NCBI GenBank assembly: GCA_017893485.1 | Contig: CM030366.1 | Coordinates: 101,568,953 to 101,632,952, forward strand | Direction: 5' to 3' | DNA: 64,000 nucleotides | From: Hemerocallis citrina | Taxonomy: Eukaryota > Streptophyta > Magnoliopsida > Asparagales > Asphodelaceae | Position numbers and translations under genes: made by a program | Shown here: in pieces, positions 1-11,822 of the stretch | Layout: each line of letters opens with the position of its first letter | Position numbering within the stretch: the stretch's first letter is position 1 | Notes under the pieces: generated by a model | Told to the model about the DNA's origin: nothing | Seen by the model: the letters and a program-made list of their open reading frames with translations, nothing else | Database searches by the model: none

Positions 1-440
1 GCCATATATATAGCCTCAAAGTAAACCCTAAAAGATAAACACAAATACAGCTTATCGGGCCTTAAACTCGTCAGCCCAAATAATACACAGTGCTGCTGTC
101 GGCCGACCGCACCCCTAGGTCGGTTGACTGCAATGTGTAAAGTCCATTCCTGAAGCCCTGGTCGGTCGACTGCATGGTCGACTGTCCCGCTCTCTGTTGA
201 AACTTGTACATTCGAAGATACCTAGCAGCCTAGTTGCGGTCAGATGGTCGGTCGACCGCACCCCAGGACAGTCGACCGCAACTCTCCAGACTGCACATTT
301 TCTACTTGGTGTTGTCTTTTCTTGCTGTCTTCGTCTCATATTCTTCTTATCCAACTTCAAATACTCTGTGCTTAAGTATATTTGAGGCTACAATCCTAAT
401 AGAAGAGGCTTCGGAACCTAATCAAGAAGTCAGGAAAACA
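1..440 (-). repeat. Diverged Copia-type LTR fragment
   Basis: This stretch resembles, at low identity, the left LTR of the Copia element at 43103-43854, in the same (minus) orientation. Shared parts are a short TATA-like region followed by an AAACCCTA-type string, a cluster of GTCGAC-centred palindromes at about 85-290, and a tail ending in TTATCCAA. No LTR terminus or target duplication can be placed. It could be another family with the same palindrome cluster. No gene is seen. Confidence 0.4.
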
Positions 441-614
441 AAACATTGACTACATGGAAAACTTAGTATTTTGAATATGAAGAAAGCCAAACATTGTAGT
501 TGTAACCAGAAGTGGTGCTAAGGATAAAAGTAATCAAATTCATGTGTAGACAAATTAGAGTTCCACTAACATTACCTTCCAACATGCAGAAAAAATATAT
601 GGAACATTCACAAC
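441..614. other. Unique flank of the first gypsy element
   Basis: AT-rich sequence with no recognisable gene or repeat. Removing the gypsy element at 615-10958 joins it to 10964-11040, which is also unrecognised. Confidence 0.4.
610..614. repeat. Target-site duplication ACAAC (left)
   Basis: The five bases before the LTR start are ACAAC. The same five follow the right LTR at 10959-10963. A 5-bp duplication is the normal footprint of Ty3/gypsy integrase. Confidence 0.93.
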
Positions 615-1032
615 TGTAACCCCTGTTTTTCACTTTTGGTATTTTGAGGGTATTTTTCATTTTTGTGAATTATTATTTTCTATTGTATTTTTCGGACCAA
701 TAAATTTAATTATCTTTATTCTATAATATTTTTCTGGCAGTTTTGACCTCCTTTTGTAGATTGTGCGTCGTTTAGCCGTTTTTCGACATTTTGAGCTCTT
801 TTTCTCAATTTCTTGATCCCGTTCATGTGTAAATGTTATTTTAGGGTCATGGTGGATTTTTAGGAGAGTTTTGACCAATTTGAGATTTTTGGCTCTTAAG
901 GAGATTTTTAGGAGCTATAGGATTCATTGTATTTTGTATCCTCATTTGAAATCTACCCAATATCCATCATCCAATTGTATACCTATTGTTTCCTATTGAT
1001 ATCCACTACCCATTAACCCACTTTTGATCCCC

Positions 1033-1040
1033 TATAAATA
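1033..1040 (+). promoter_or_regulatory. TATA box of the 5' LTR
   Basis: TATAAATA followed by a C-rich stretch and a CT-rich leader is a typical plant LTR core promoter. The same sequence is at 7945-7952 in the 3' LTR. Confidence 0.65.
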
Positions 1041-3024
1041 CCCCCTCATCTATTAATCCCTAACCCTAATCTTCTTTTTCCTTCTCTAATCAAAACCGGC
1101 TTACCCCTCTCCTTCTCTTCTCTCCCGGCCTGCATACCACCCCAGGCCGACACCCCCTTGTGCTGCCCTAGACATTGCCGACCATACAAACCCTCCCTCC
1201 TTCATCCATACAACTCCTTCTACATCAAAAACCCCGTCTTTTCCTCTCCTTTGGTGGCCGGCATCTCAAAACAGCACCCATCCATCTCAAATCAGCCCCC
1301 TACATCCCCTTCGCTGATTTGGATAAGTGGGTATCACCCGCTTCGAGTTCGTGCTTCAAGAAGACGATCGTAGGCAAGATTCGGTTCGTGGGTTCGCTTG
1401 AAATCGCGCGTGGAAGGACTTTTGTTCGTGGATTTTCTTTGAAGGCTTGGATTCGTCGTGTTCATCATCACATAAAGGCAAGTAACTTGTACTTAAATTT
1501 CTTAGGTTGATACAAGTAGAAAGTTCACACATAGGATAGTTTGAGACTAGAGACGGACAAAGATCATATTTTTAATTGTGGGTTTCTTCTCTATTGTTCA
1601 AAACAGGCCATAGACGACTTAGGATATGAAGTTTGATAGGTTTGTGCCTTAGGATTCACCCAACGCGATTGTTATCGCGTATGTGACATATTGTATGCCC
1701 GATGTATGTTTGAACACCCATATGAGAAATACTAGATTTTGACATGTTAGATATCCTCCATTATGACATTTGGACCATGGGTAGACAGCATTTTGAATTT
1801 GGAAGAGTTTTGATGATTTTTGAGGAAGTTATGATGTTTTGAAGTTTGGTTGAGAAATCTGGAAATTTGGATTGAACTGGATTGATTGTTGTTTTTACCT
1901 GGATTAGATTCCGAATCTCAACGTGACTATTTCTGATTAATTTGTAGAGAATTGAATCTAATTTCTAATCCCACTGATTTCACCCTGTTTGGAGTTTGTA
2001 TGAATTAGTTGTGATTATTTTAGTGACTGTATGCCGGTAGTTCCCAGATTTATTTCGGGGTAGATTTTATCACCAATTTATTTTCAAGATCCAAGTTAGA
2101 CCTAATTTCATACCACAAGATTTTGTCCAGTGTTTCAATATGATGTTAGGTAGTTCTCTGATTTTTGTGGTAATTAAAAGATGAGTTTTGAGTGATGCCT
2201 TACATCCTTTTCTATAAATCGCTTTTGCTGTAAACTACGTGTGATTGTATGTTGAATGCCGTGTTCACCTTATTTCTAATTACTGTATGAATATTTTATG
2301 TGAGATATGAAAGTTGGGTAATTTTATCTACTTTCATCCTGTTTTGGCGGAAGTGGATTTTGATGCGCTGTGTGCAAGATATGCATGATTTTGTACAGCG
2401 GTGTTGAAGAATTCCAGATCCATCAAAACTGTGTTATGTGTTATTTTCTATTTTTGAAATCATAACTATACTTTTTGGAAAAATATGAAAATTTATATTT
2501 TGAGACTATACTTATAGGGGATTATCCCAGAATTTTCGTGGATTTAATTGATGATTTTATCTGCTGTTTTCATGTGGTTTAAGTTATTCCCCTGTTCTCT
2601 GGCTGTACATGAAAACTGTGTTGAATTGTATTTTGAGTCGTGATGTTGTGAAATAGCATATGGATTTATTATACCCGTTAGAAGCGTGTGGAAGTCTAGT
2701 TTCCAGATCCTTCGACGGATTATGATTTGCATGCCTGTAGGTCTTTGGATCACTGTTTTTGTACAGACTGGTCTTGCTGGCCTGATTATAAACATATACC
2801 ATTTTGCTCGTATTTGTGAATGTTTTGCACCTATACTTGCTGATCTAATTCCCTGAGACTAAACCTGATTATGACCTGTTAGTTTGAAATTATTTAGCAC
2901 ACTCTCATGCCTGTGGATGATATTAATAATAAAAGTAATCAAGCCGGGGTTTATGGGACAGATCTAGTAGGGGAAAGCATAGAAATGTGTACTTGGAGGC
3001 GGACCAATGGGTTCGAACTGTTCT

Positions 3025-3189
3025 GTTACCTGATTACCTGACTACATGCTTCCCCATAGGAAGATGTACTCGGATGACTGTTACCTGATGACCTGACTAC
3101 ATGCTTCCCTATAGGAAGATGTACTCGGATGACTGTTACCTGATTACCTGACTACATGTTTCCCTATAGGAAAATGTACTCGAATGACT
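3025..3189 (+). repeat. 55-bp tandem repeat, three copies, in 5' LTR
   Basis: Three adjacent 55-bp units start GTTACCTGAT at 3025, 3080 and 3135, with few differences. They are followed by a looser stretch rich in ACCTG(A/T) up to about 3500. Confidence 0.9.
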
Positions 3190-4055
3190 GTTACTGTTAC
3201 TATTTCCTGTACCTAAGTACACTGCCCTACAATATCCCCTACGAAATCTAAAGCGAAACTGCATTGACTGTAACAACCATGTGATAAAAGTATGGCACAT
3301 GAAGTGTTACCTAGATAGTAATAATACAAGATATTAATATATGATTACCTGTATACCTGTTACCTGCACCTGATATTCCTGTTACCTGTATTCCTGATAC
3401 TTGATATAGATTTACCAGATTTACCTGATACCTGATAATTATACATGCTACCTGTTTACCTGTTGACACTTGACATATGTTTACCTTTACCTGTTAGTAT
3501 ATCCTGTGATTAGATAGTGTCCATGTGCTTGTATCTTATTCTATTTGTGACCCGGACTTGCCATTGACGGGTACTATGTTTTCTTCTTTTCCTTTTTTCT
3601 GCATTCGATGATTGTAGATTACGGTGGACAGATTCAAGAAGGTACTGGTGGTTCGCAGTATTAGTTGCTGATTATTATTTCTGTTTCCTGTTAGAACTTT
3701 ATTCTGTATTCGTGAACTTGAATATTTCTGTACTTGAGACTTGAGTATTATTTGTATTTGGGCGATGTGACCCAGAATATTTGTTCCAGACTCTGTTTTT
3801 ATTTGAGAATAAGATATTTGGTTTTAATTAATTCCTGTTGGAAAAATTATCTCAATGATGCATGTTGGTTCCACTATTTGCTTCCGACTGTGATATCTAT
3901 ATTGACTCTGATATTTGTTGACTCTGATATACTGCCTGTGATATATATTGTAAAGATTTCTGAAACAGCTTAAGGATGATTATATTCATTCGCTGGGCTT
4001 GTGTTAGTGCCCGTATTCTGTATTTTTGGGAAGCGGGGCGTGACAGGATTTTCTG

Positions 4056-4067
4056 TGGTATCAGAGC
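4056..4067 (+). promoter_or_regulatory. Primer binding site (initiator tRNA-Met type)
   Basis: TGGTATCAGAGC, 10 bases after the 5' LTR, is complementary to the 3' end of plant initiator Met tRNA, the usual primer for minus-strand synthesis in plant LTR retrotransposons. Confidence 0.85.
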
Positions 4068-4530
4068 ATCAGGTTTGGCTAATGTATTAGTTGCCTAATA
4101 TATTAAACAAGCTACGACTCGAACGGGAATCTGTGCAATATATCACCAACCATGCATGCAAAATTGAAATATGACACCAACACAGATTCTGGATGCTAGT
4201 CTTACTCTTTTCTTTTGGTCCCGTCTTATTGGATTCTTGATTCCTTGATTCTTCCGTCTTTTTCAGTCGTCCTTTTGGATTGATTTCTTGTTGGGTATGA
4301 ATTCATTCTTTCATACCCATATTCCTTGATTCTGGTGTCGTCCATTCCTTTCTTTCTGCTTGGTTCGTCGGTTAGCATCGCTGGATGCTATTGGAGTCTT
4401 CTCCGATCAGAGTGGCGTAGCAGAAGCATTGTGGGCCCATAACCCACAGGTCCCAGGATCATGTTGTTGTTTCTCCTTCTTTGCATTGTTTTGGATTTCT
4501 CTATCTCAACTACAAGAGGCGCAGCCGAGC
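4068..4530 (+). other. Leader where gag and protease are missing
   Basis: Between the primer site and the start of pol homology lie about 460 bases with no gag, CCHC or protease motif. The Del-type pol frame becomes readable around 4530 with the VVRDF..VFPDELPGLPP region that normally follows protease. This fits an internal deletion from the leader into the protease-RT linker. Confidence 0.6.
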
Positions 4531-4670
4531 ATCTGGGCGATACTCTTGTCGTTCGGGATTTCTTGGATGTTTTCCCAGATGAATTACCTGGCTTACCCCC
4601 TGATAGGGAAGTGGAGTTCGGTATTGATGTTCAGTCTTGAACAGAACCGATATCGAAGAGTCCCTACAGG

Positions 4671-5906
4671 ATGGCACCGGTTGAGCTGGCAGAGCTTAAG
4701 GTGCAGATTCAGCAGTTGCTTGATTTGGGTTTCATCAGACCCAGTGTTTCGCCTTGGGGTGCTCCTGTCCTTTTTGTTGATAAGAAGGATGGAAGTCGTC
4801 TGATGTGTGTGGATTACCGAGAGCTGAACAGAGTTACGGTGAAGAATCGGTATCCGTTGCCCAGGATTGATGATTTGTTTGATCAGTTGAGTGGGGCTTC
4901 TGTTTTCTCGAAGTTGGATCTTCGTTCTGGATATCACCAAGTTAAGGTGAAGGCTGCAGACATACCGAAGACTGCTTTCAGGACTAGATACGGGCACTAT
5001 GAGTATCTTGTGATGCCGTTCGGAGTCACGAATGCGTCGGCTGTATTCATGAGTCTTATGAATCGGGTGTTCTCGCAGTATTTGGATAAGTTCGTGGTGG
5101 TCTTCATTGATGATATTTTGGTGTATTCTAAGAATTGGGAAGATCATGCTGAGCATCTTAGAGTGGTTCTGCAGACTATGAGAGAGCATCAACTCTATGG
5201 AAAACTGAGCAAGTGCGAGTTTTGGCTCGACAGGATTTCTTTCTTGGGGCACATTGCTTCTGGCGATGGTATTTCGGTGGATCCTGCCAAGATTGAAGCT
5301 GTGAAGGATTGGCCTATTCCCAAGTCAGTTTCAGAAGTCAGGAGTTTTCTTGGTTTGGCTGGCTATTATCGGAAGTTCGTCCAGGATTTTTCGAAGATAG
5401 CAGGACCTTTGACTGAATTGACTGGGAAGGATCAGAAGTTTTGTTGGTCTGATGAGTGCAATGTGGCTTTCGTTGAGTTGAAGAGCAGACTGACGTCAGC
5501 ACCTGTGTTGACTATTCCAGATGGTTTAGGCGGATTTGTAGTTCACTGTGATGCTTCTGGTAAGGGTCTTGGAGCAGTTCTTATGCAGCAGGGCCGTGTT
5601 GTTGCGTATGCATCAAGGCAGTTGAGGCCGCATGAGAAGAACTATCCTACTCACGACTTGGAGTTAGCGGCAGTGATTTTTTCTTTGAAGCTGTGGAGGC
5701 ATTATTTGCTTCGAGACCGAGTGGAGATCTTTACAGACCACAAAAGTCTCAAGTACGTCTTCACCCAGAAGGAGTTGAACATGAGGCAAAGGCGTTGGTT
5801 GGAACTTATGGCCGAGTATGACATCAGTTTGCAATACCATCCTGGTAAAGTAAACTTGGTGCCTGATGCTTTGAGCAGGAGACCAGCGATTTCATTTCTT
5901 ACTTAG
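4671..5906 (+). CDS. Gypsy pol, reverse transcriptase and RNase H
   Basis: A 411-codon frame covering Ty3/gypsy reverse transcriptase and RNase H, which copy element RNA into DNA in the cytoplasmic particle. RT motifs are intact: the [18 protein letters not shown] finger region, [15 protein letters not shown] and the catalytic FIDDILVY. The thumb ([11 protein letters not shown]) and RNase H follow, with [13 protein letters not shown], the E of THDLELAAV and FTDHKSLKY. The start is the first Met after an in-frame TGA at 4638-4640; the natural frame continues upstream (YRMAPVEL), so this is not a true start. The frame ends at TAG 5904-5906, which interrupts a reading frame that continues into integrase and looks like a CAG-to-TAG change. 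Confidence 0.9.
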   Translation: MAPVELAELKVQIQQLLDLGFIRPSVSPWGAPVLFVDKKDGSRLMCVDYRELNRVTVKNRYPLPRIDDLFDQLSGASVFSKLDLRSGYHQVKVKAADIPKTAFRTRYGHYEYLVMPFGVTNASAVFMSLMNRVFSQYLDKFVVVFIDDILVYSKNWEDHAEHLRVVLQTMREHQLYGKLSKCEFWLDRISFLGHIASGDGISVDPAKIEAVKDWPIPKSVSEVRSFLGLAGYYRKFVQDFSKIAGPLTELTGKDQKFCWSDECNVAFVELKSRLTSAPVLTIPDGLGGFVVHCDASGKGLGAVLMQQGRVVAYASRQLRPHEKNYPTHDLELAAVIFSLKLWRHYLLRDRVEIFTDHKSLKYVFTQKELNMRQRRWLELMAEYDISLQYHPGKVNLVPDALSRRPAISFLT

Positions 5907-7427
5907 CAGAGAGATCTCATTGAGCAGATGAGAAGGTTGGAGCTTGATGTTGTGTTGCCGGGTTCTGGTCGGAGTTGTTTGGTGCTCCAGCTGCAGTCGT
6001 CTCTTGTGGAGCAGATTAAAGAGGCGCAGGCTAGCAATGCGCAGTTGCAGAAGTTTCGTGCTGAGATTGAGTCTGGGTCCAGGACGGACATGGTTATTCA
6101 TGCAGATGGTTCTCTTCGTTTTGGTTCCCGGTTGTGTGTCCCTAAAGGAGAAGTTCGTCAGAGGTTGCTTGAAGAAGCTCATCAGTCTTCATATTCTATC
6201 CATCCCGGCGGTACTAAGATGTATCAGGATTTGAGGCTTCATTTCTGGTGGCATGGTATGAAAAGGGCTGTCGCGCAGTTTGTTTCGCAGTATTTGATCT
6301 GTCAGCAGGTTAAAGCAGAACATCAGAGAACCGCAGGACTTCTTCAACCGCTTCCTATTCCAGAGTGGAAGTGGGAACATATCACCATGGATTTTGTGAC
6401 TGCTTTGCCGTGGAGTCCGAAGGGTCATAATGCTATTTGGGTGATTGTTGACCATTTGACGAAGAGTGCTCACTTCATTCCTTTTCGTGTCGGTCAGTCT
6501 ACTGAGAGCCTTGCTGAGAGGTATATGCAAGAGATTGTCAGACTTCATGGGGTTCCAGTTAGTATTGTATACGACAGGGATACGAGATTCAGGTCTCAGT
6601 TTTGGGAGAGTCTTCAGAGCAGTTTGGGAAGCAAATTAAAGTACAGTACAGCTTTTCATCCCCAGACTGATGGACAGTCAGAGCGGACTATTCAAATTCT
6701 TGAGGACATGTTGAGATCCTGCATGCTTCAGTTTGGTGGGTCTTGGGAAGATCATTTGCATCTAGTAGAGTTCTCTTACAATAACAGCTTTCAAGCAAGC
6801 ATTAAAGCTGCTCCGTTCGAGGCACTCTATGGGCAGAAGTGTAGATCGCCAGTGTGCTGGGATGATGTTGGTGAGAGGAAGTTGTTGGGTCCAGAGTTGA
6901 TCACCAAGACAGTAGATGCAGTGGTTCAAATTAGGAAGCACTTGCAGGCAGCTCAAGACAGGCAGAGGCGGTGGGCTGATGTTCATCGCAGGGCGTTGGA
7001 GTTCGCAGTCGGTGACCATGTTTTTCTCAAGGTATCGCCATGGCCCGGTGTCATTCGGTTCGGTGGCGGGGGCAAGCTTAGCCCGAGGTTTATTGGACCG
7101 TTCGAGATTTTGGAGCGAGTAGGCAAGGTGGCCTATCGTCTCGCATTGCCGCCAGCTTTATCGGGAGTGCACGATGTTTTCCATGTCTCACAACTCAGGA
7201 GATATATCCGAGATGAGAGCCACATGATCGACTATTCAGAGTTGACCGTTAGGCCGGATTTGACTTGTGAGATTCCGCCAGTTGCTATTGTGGATCGGCG
7301 GGAGAAAGTGCTTAAGAACAAGGTCATTAAGCTGGTTCGTGTTGCTTGGAATCCTCACACGCCTGGTGAGTCGACATGGGAGTTGGAGGATGAAATTCAG
7401 CAGAAGTTTCCTCTCTTGTTTGAGTAG
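5907..7427 (+). CDS. Gypsy pol, integrase with chromodomain-like tail
   Basis: This continues in the same frame as the RT-RNase H segment after one TAG; the first Met is at 5928, giving 499 codons. It holds the zinc-binding HHCC region, the DDE core (D in TMDFVTAL, D in IVYDRDTRF, E in GQSERTIQ) and the GPFEIL / VFHVSQLR / REKVLKNK region. The end is GESTWELE, like the chromodomain of Del/Tekay integrases, which in this group is thought to direct insertion to marked chromatin. The first Cys of the zinc CxxC pair reads Tyr (QYLICQQ), so zinc binding is probably impaired. The frame ends seven codons after the LFE-type end of the family. Confidence 0.9.
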   Translation, partial: QRDLIEQMRRLELDVVLPGSGRSCLVLQLQSSLVEQIKEAQASNAQLQKFRAEIESGSRTDMVIHADGSLRFGSRLCVPKGEVRQRLLEEAHQSSYSIHPGGTKMYQDLRLHFWWHGMKRAVAQFVSQYLICQQVKAEHQRTAGLLQPLPIPEWKWEHITMDFVTALPWSPKGHNAIWVIVDHLTKSAHFIPFRVGQSTESLAERYMQEIVRLHGVPVSIVYDRDTRFRSQFWESLQSSLGSKLKYSTAFHPQTDGQSERTIQILEDMLRSCMLQFGGSWEDHLHLVEFSYNNSFQASIKAAPFEALYGQKCRSPVCWDDVGERKLLGPELITKTVDAVVQIRKHLQAAQDRQRRWADVHRRALEFAVGDHVFLKVSPWPGVIRFGGGGKLSPRFIGPFEILERVGKVAYRLALPPALSGVHDVFHVSQLRRYIRDESHMIDYSELTVRPDLTCEIPPVAIVDRREKVLKNKVIKLVRVAWNPHTPGESTWELEDEIQQKFPLLFE

Positions 7428-7512
7428 TTGTTTGTTTTGCTTTTGGCTGTTTGGTTTTGTTTGGGGTTATCCTATGTACCTTTCTTTTTAATTTCGAGGA
7501 CGAAATTTTCTT

Positions 7513-7526
7513 GTAGGGGGGAGGAT
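7513..7526 (+). promoter_or_regulatory. Polypurine tract
   Basis: A G-rich purine run (AGGGGGGAGGA) directly before the 3' LTR TG is the plus-strand primer site. Confidence 0.75.
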
Positions 7527-10500
7527 TGTAACCCCTGTTTTTCACTTTTGGTATTTTGAGGGTATTTTTCATTTTTGTTAATTATTATTTTCCATTGCAT
7601 TTTTCGGATCAATAAATTTAATTATCTTTATTCTATAATATTTTTCTGGCAGTTTTGACCTCCTTTTGTTAATTGTGCGCCGTTTGGCCGTTTTTCGACA
7701 TTTTGAGCTCTTTTTCTCAATTTCTTGATCCCGTTCATGTGCAAATGTTATTTTAGGGTCATGGTGGATTTTTAGGAGAGTTTTGACCAATTTGAGATTT
7801 TTGGCTCTTAAGGAGATTTTTAGGAGCTATAGGATTCATTGTATTTTGTATCCTCATTTGAAATCTACCCAATATCCATTACCCAATTGTATACTTATTG
7901 TTTCCTATTGATATCCACTACCCATTAACCCACTTTTGATCCCCTATAAATACCCCCTCATCTATTAATCCCTAACCCTAATCTTCTTTTTCCTTCTCTA
8001 ATCAAAACCGGCTTACCCCTCTCCTTCTCTTCTCTCCCGGCCTGCATACCACCCCAGGCCGACACCCCCTTGTGCTGCCCTAGCCATTGCCGACCATACA
8101 AACCCTCCCTCCTTCATCCATACAACTCCTTCTACATCAAAAACCCCGTCTTTTCCTCTCCTTTGGTGGCCGGCATCTCAAAACAGCACCCATCCATCTC
8201 AAATCAGCCCCCTACATCCCCTTCGCTGATTTGGATAAGTGGGTATCACCCGCTTCGAGTTCGTGCTTCAAGAAGACGATCGTAGGCAAGATTCGGTTCG
8301 TGGGTTCGCTTGAAATCGCGCGTGGAAGGACTTTTGTTCGTGGGTTTTCTTTGAAGGCTTGGATTCGTCGTGTTCATCATCACATAAAGGCAAGTAACTT
8401 GTACTTAAATTTCTTAGGTTGATACAAGTAGAAAGTTCACACATAGGATAGTTTGAAACTAGAGACGGACAAAGATCATATTTTTAATTGTGGGTTTCGT
8501 CTCTATTGTTCAAAACAGGCCATAGACGACTTAGGACATGAAGTTTGATAGGTTTGTGCCTTAGGATTCACCCAACGCGATTGTTATCGCGTATGTGACA
8601 TATTGTATGCCCGATGTATGCTTGAACACCCATATGAGAAATACTAGATTTTGACATGTTAGATATCCTCCATTATGACATTTGGACCATGGGTAGACAG
8701 CGTTTTGAATTTGGAAGAGTGTTGATGATTTTTGAGGAAGTTATGATCTTTTGAAGTTTGGTTGAGAAATCTGGAAATTTGGATTGAACTGAATTGATTG
8801 TTGTTTTTACCTGGATTAGAGTCCGAATCTCAACGTGACTATTTCTGATTAATTTGTAGATAATTGAATCTAATTTCTAATCCCACTGATTTCACCATGT
8901 TTGGAGTTTGTATGAATTAGTTGTGATTATTTTAGTGACTGTATGCCAGTAGTTCCCAGATTTATTTCGGGGTAGATTTTATCACCAATTTATTTTCAAG
9001 ATCCAAGTTAGACCTAATTTCATGCCACAAGATTTTGTCCAGTGTTTCAATATGATGTTAGGTAGTTCTCTGATTTTTGTGGTAATTAAAAGATGAGTTT
9101 TGAGTGATGCCTTACATCCTTTTCTATAGATCGCTTTTGCTGTAAACTACGTGTGATTGTATGTTGAATGCCGTGTTCACCTTATTTCTAATTACTGTAT
9201 GAATATTTTATGTGAGATATGAAAGTTGGGTAATTTTATCTACTTTCATCCTGTTTTGGCGGAAGTGGATTTTGATGCGCTGTGTGCAAGATATGCATGA
9301 TTTTGTACAGCGGTATTGAAGAATTCCAGATCCATCAAAACTGTGTTATGTGTTATTTTCTATTTTTGAAATCATAACTATACTTTTTGGAAAAATATGA
9401 AAATTTATATTTTGAGACTATACTTATAGGGGATTACCCCAGAATTTTTGTGGATTTAATTGATGATTTTATCTGCTGTTTTCATGTGGTTTAAGTTATT
9501 CCCCTGTTTTCTGGCTGTACATGAAAACTGTGTTGAATTGTGTTTTGAGTCGTGATGTTGTGAAATAGCATATGGATTTATTATACCCGTTAGAAGCGTG
9601 TGGAAGTCTAGTTTCCAGATCCTTCGACGGATTATGATTTTCATGCCTGTAGATCTTTGGATCACTGTTTTTGTACAGACTGGTCTTGCTGGCCTGATTA
9701 TAAACATATACCATTTTTCTCGTATTTGTGAATGTTTTGCACCTATACTTGCTGATCTAATTCCCTGAGACTAAACCTGATTATGACCTGTTAGTTTGAC
9801 ATTATTTAGCACACTCTCATGCCTGTTGATGATATTAATAATAAAAGTAATCAAGCCGGGGTTTATGGGACAGATCTAGTAGGGGAAAGCATAGAAATGT
9901 GTACTTGGAGGCGGACCAATGGGTTCGAACTGTTCTGTTACCTGATTACCTGACTACATGCTTCCCTATAGGAAGATGTACTCGGATGACTGTTACCTGA
10001 TTACCTGACTACATGCTTCCCTATAGGAAGATGTACTCGGATGACTGTTACCTGATTACCTGACTACATGTTTCCCTATAGGAAAATGTACTCGGATGAC
10101 TGTTACTGTTACTATTTCCTGTACCTAAGTACACTGTCCTACAATATCCCCTACGAAATCTAAAGCGAAACTGCATTGACTGTAACAACCATGTGATAAA
10201 AGTATGGCACATGAAGTGTTACCTAGATAGTAATAATACAAGATATTAATATATGATTACCTGTATACCTGTTACCTGCACCTGATATTCCTGTTACCTG
10301 TTTTTCTGATACTTGATATAGATTTACCAGATTTACCTGATACCTGATAATTATACATGCTACCTGTTTACCTGTTGACACTTGACATATGTTTACCTTT
10401 ACCTGTTAGTATATCCTGTGATTAGATAGTGTCCATGTGCTTGTATCCTATTCTATTTGTGACCCGGACTTGCCATTGACGGGTACTATATTTTCTTCTT

Positions 10501-10958
10501 TTCCTTTTTCTTGCATTCAATGATTGCAGATTACGGTGGACAGATTCAAGAAGGTACTGGTGGTTCACAGTATTAGTTGCTGATTATTATTTCTGTTTCC
10601 TGTTAGAACTTTATTCTGTATTCGTGAACTTGAATATTTCTGTACTTGAGACTTGAGTATTATTTGTATTTGGGCGATGTGACCCAGAATATTTGTTCCA
10701 GATTCTGTTTTTATTTGAGAACAAGATATTTGGTTTCAATTAATTCCTGTTGGAAAAATTATCTCAATGATGCATGTTGGTTCCACTCTTTGCTTCCGAC
10801 TGTGATATCTACATTGACTCTGATATTTGTTGACTCTGATATACTGCCTGTGATATATATTGTAAAGATTTCTGAAACAGCTTAAGGATGATTATATTCA
10901 TTCACTGGGCTTGTGTTACGTGCCCGTATTCTGTATTTTTGGGAAGCGGGGCGTGACA
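7527..10958 (+). repeat. 3' LTR of the gypsy element (3432 bp)
   Basis: Nearly identical to the 5' LTR, with the same TGTAACCCC start and TGACA end. It carries the TATA box at 7945-7952, the 111-codon frame at 8087-8422 (same protein) and the 55-bp repeat at 9937-10101. Confidence 0.93.
9937..10101 (+). repeat. 55-bp tandem repeat, three copies, in 3' LTR
   Basis: Same array as in the 5' LTR, three units, with only point differences. Confidence 0.88.
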
Positions 10959-10963
10959 ACAAC
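10959..10963. repeat. Target-site duplication ACAAC (right)
   Basis: This matches the five bases at 610-614. Confidence 0.93.
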
Positions 10964-11040
10964 GTAATAGGTTTCTGTCTTCTTAAGATAGTTCAGGTCA
11001 TCAATTGTAGATATCATGGTCAATGTCTACAAATAGGAGA

Positions 11041-11724
11041 ATAGGAAGGCATTTACCCTTGGTAGAGTTTGCCTACAACAACAGTTTTCAGACTAGCATC
11101 GGGATGGCGTCGTACGAAGCTTTGTATGGCAGAAAGTGCAAGACACCTGTTTGTTGGTTTGAAGTTGGGGAGCGTCAGTTGTTTGGTCCTGAGCTTGTGC
11201 AGTAAACCTCTGAGAAGATTGATCTGATCAGGAAAAGGTTGGTAGAAGCTCATAGCAGGTAGAAAAGCTATGCAGACAACCGGAGAAGGGACCTTCAGTT
11301 TGAGGAAGGTGACTTCGTCTTTCTGAAAGTATCACCCAGTAAAGGTGTGGTTCGATTTGGCAAAGGCGGGAAGTTAGCCCCGAGGTTTATAGGCCCGTAC
11401 AAGATATTGAAAAGGATTGGGAAAACTGCTTACCGGCTTGAATTACCGGAAGAGTTATCTCAGGTGCACAATGTCTTTCATGTGTCTATGCTGAGAGGTT
11501 ATATTCCAGATCCGAGTCATCATTTGCCTGAAGTGCCGGAAGGTTTGCAGTTGGATCTGAATTACATCGAGTCTCCTGTCGAGATTGTTGATCATCGAGA
11601 GAAAGTCTTGAGGAATAAGACGATACCGATGGTCAAGGTAGTCTGGAGGAACCATTTGGTTGAAGAGGCTACTTAGGAGTCTGAGGAGAGGATGTTGAAG
11701 GATTATCCTGAGCTTTTTGCTTGA
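11041..11724 (+). pseudogene. Integrase C-terminus fragment (gypsy)
   Basis: One frame reads from HLPLVEFAYNNSF through YGRKC, KVSPSKGVVRFGKGGKL, GPYKIL, VFHVSMLR and REKVLRNKTIP to WRNHLVEEAT, then to DYPELFA and a stop. This is the core end, C-terminal domain and chromodomain-like tail of a Del/Tekay integrase. In-frame stops lie at 11203-11205 (after GPELVQ), about 11260 and 11674-11676 (TAG at the usual Trp of EATWE). The catalytic D,D,E part is missing. Confidence 0.85.
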
Positions 11725-11808
11725 TTTGTATTTCTGTATTTTTCTTGTGCTTGTTGTGAGTGTTAGTTTTTCTCACTCTTGACTGTAGTTCCGGGGACGA
11801 AACTATTC

Positions 11809-11822
11809 TAAGGAGGGAGTGT
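11809..11822 (+). promoter_or_regulatory. Polypurine tract
   Basis: AAGGAGGGAG lies directly before the LTR start TGTAATGCCCC. The minus-strand element at 56.8 kb has almost the same tract. Confidence 0.7.

Larger units (their letters stand above)
615..4045 (+). repeat. 5' LTR of the gypsy element (3431 bp)
   Basis: It begins TGTAACCCCTG and ends GGGGCGTGACA. It differs from the 3' LTR by scattered substitutions and one single-base indel near the end. It contains a TATA box at 1033-1040 and a three-copy 55-bp tandem repeat at 3025-3189. A 111-codon open frame at 1175-1510 occurs in both LTRs but has no recognisable domain. Confidence 0.93.
615..10958 (+). mobile_element. Ty3/gypsy chromovirus (Del/Tekay type), gag/protease-deleted
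   Basis: A 10.3 kb LTR retrotransposon bounded by TG...CA LTRs (615-4045 and 7527-10958) and ACAAC target duplications. Its internal part is only about 3.5 kb: a tRNA-Met-type primer site, a non-coding leader, pol from just before reverse transcriptase to the end of integrase, and a purine tract. No gag, zinc knuckle or protease is seen. The two LTRs are nearly identical, which indicates recent insertion. RT-RNaseH-integrase order, 3.4 kb LTRs and a chromodomain-like integrase tail point to the Del/Tekay lineage. Two in-frame stops make this copy non-autonomous. Confidence 0.93.

Noticed and set aside
1175..1510. 111-codon open frame present in both LTRs of the first gypsy element
   Set aside because: The two proteins are identical only because the LTRs are nearly identical. 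No known domain is seen, and it is low-complexity in part. Not called as a gene.
3025..3189. Regular 55-bp repeats that might suggest a CRISPR array
   Set aside because: Units are directly adjacent without spacers and lie in a plant LTR.
4593..5252. 219-codon minus-strand frame
   Set aside because: Antisense shadow of reverse transcriptase.
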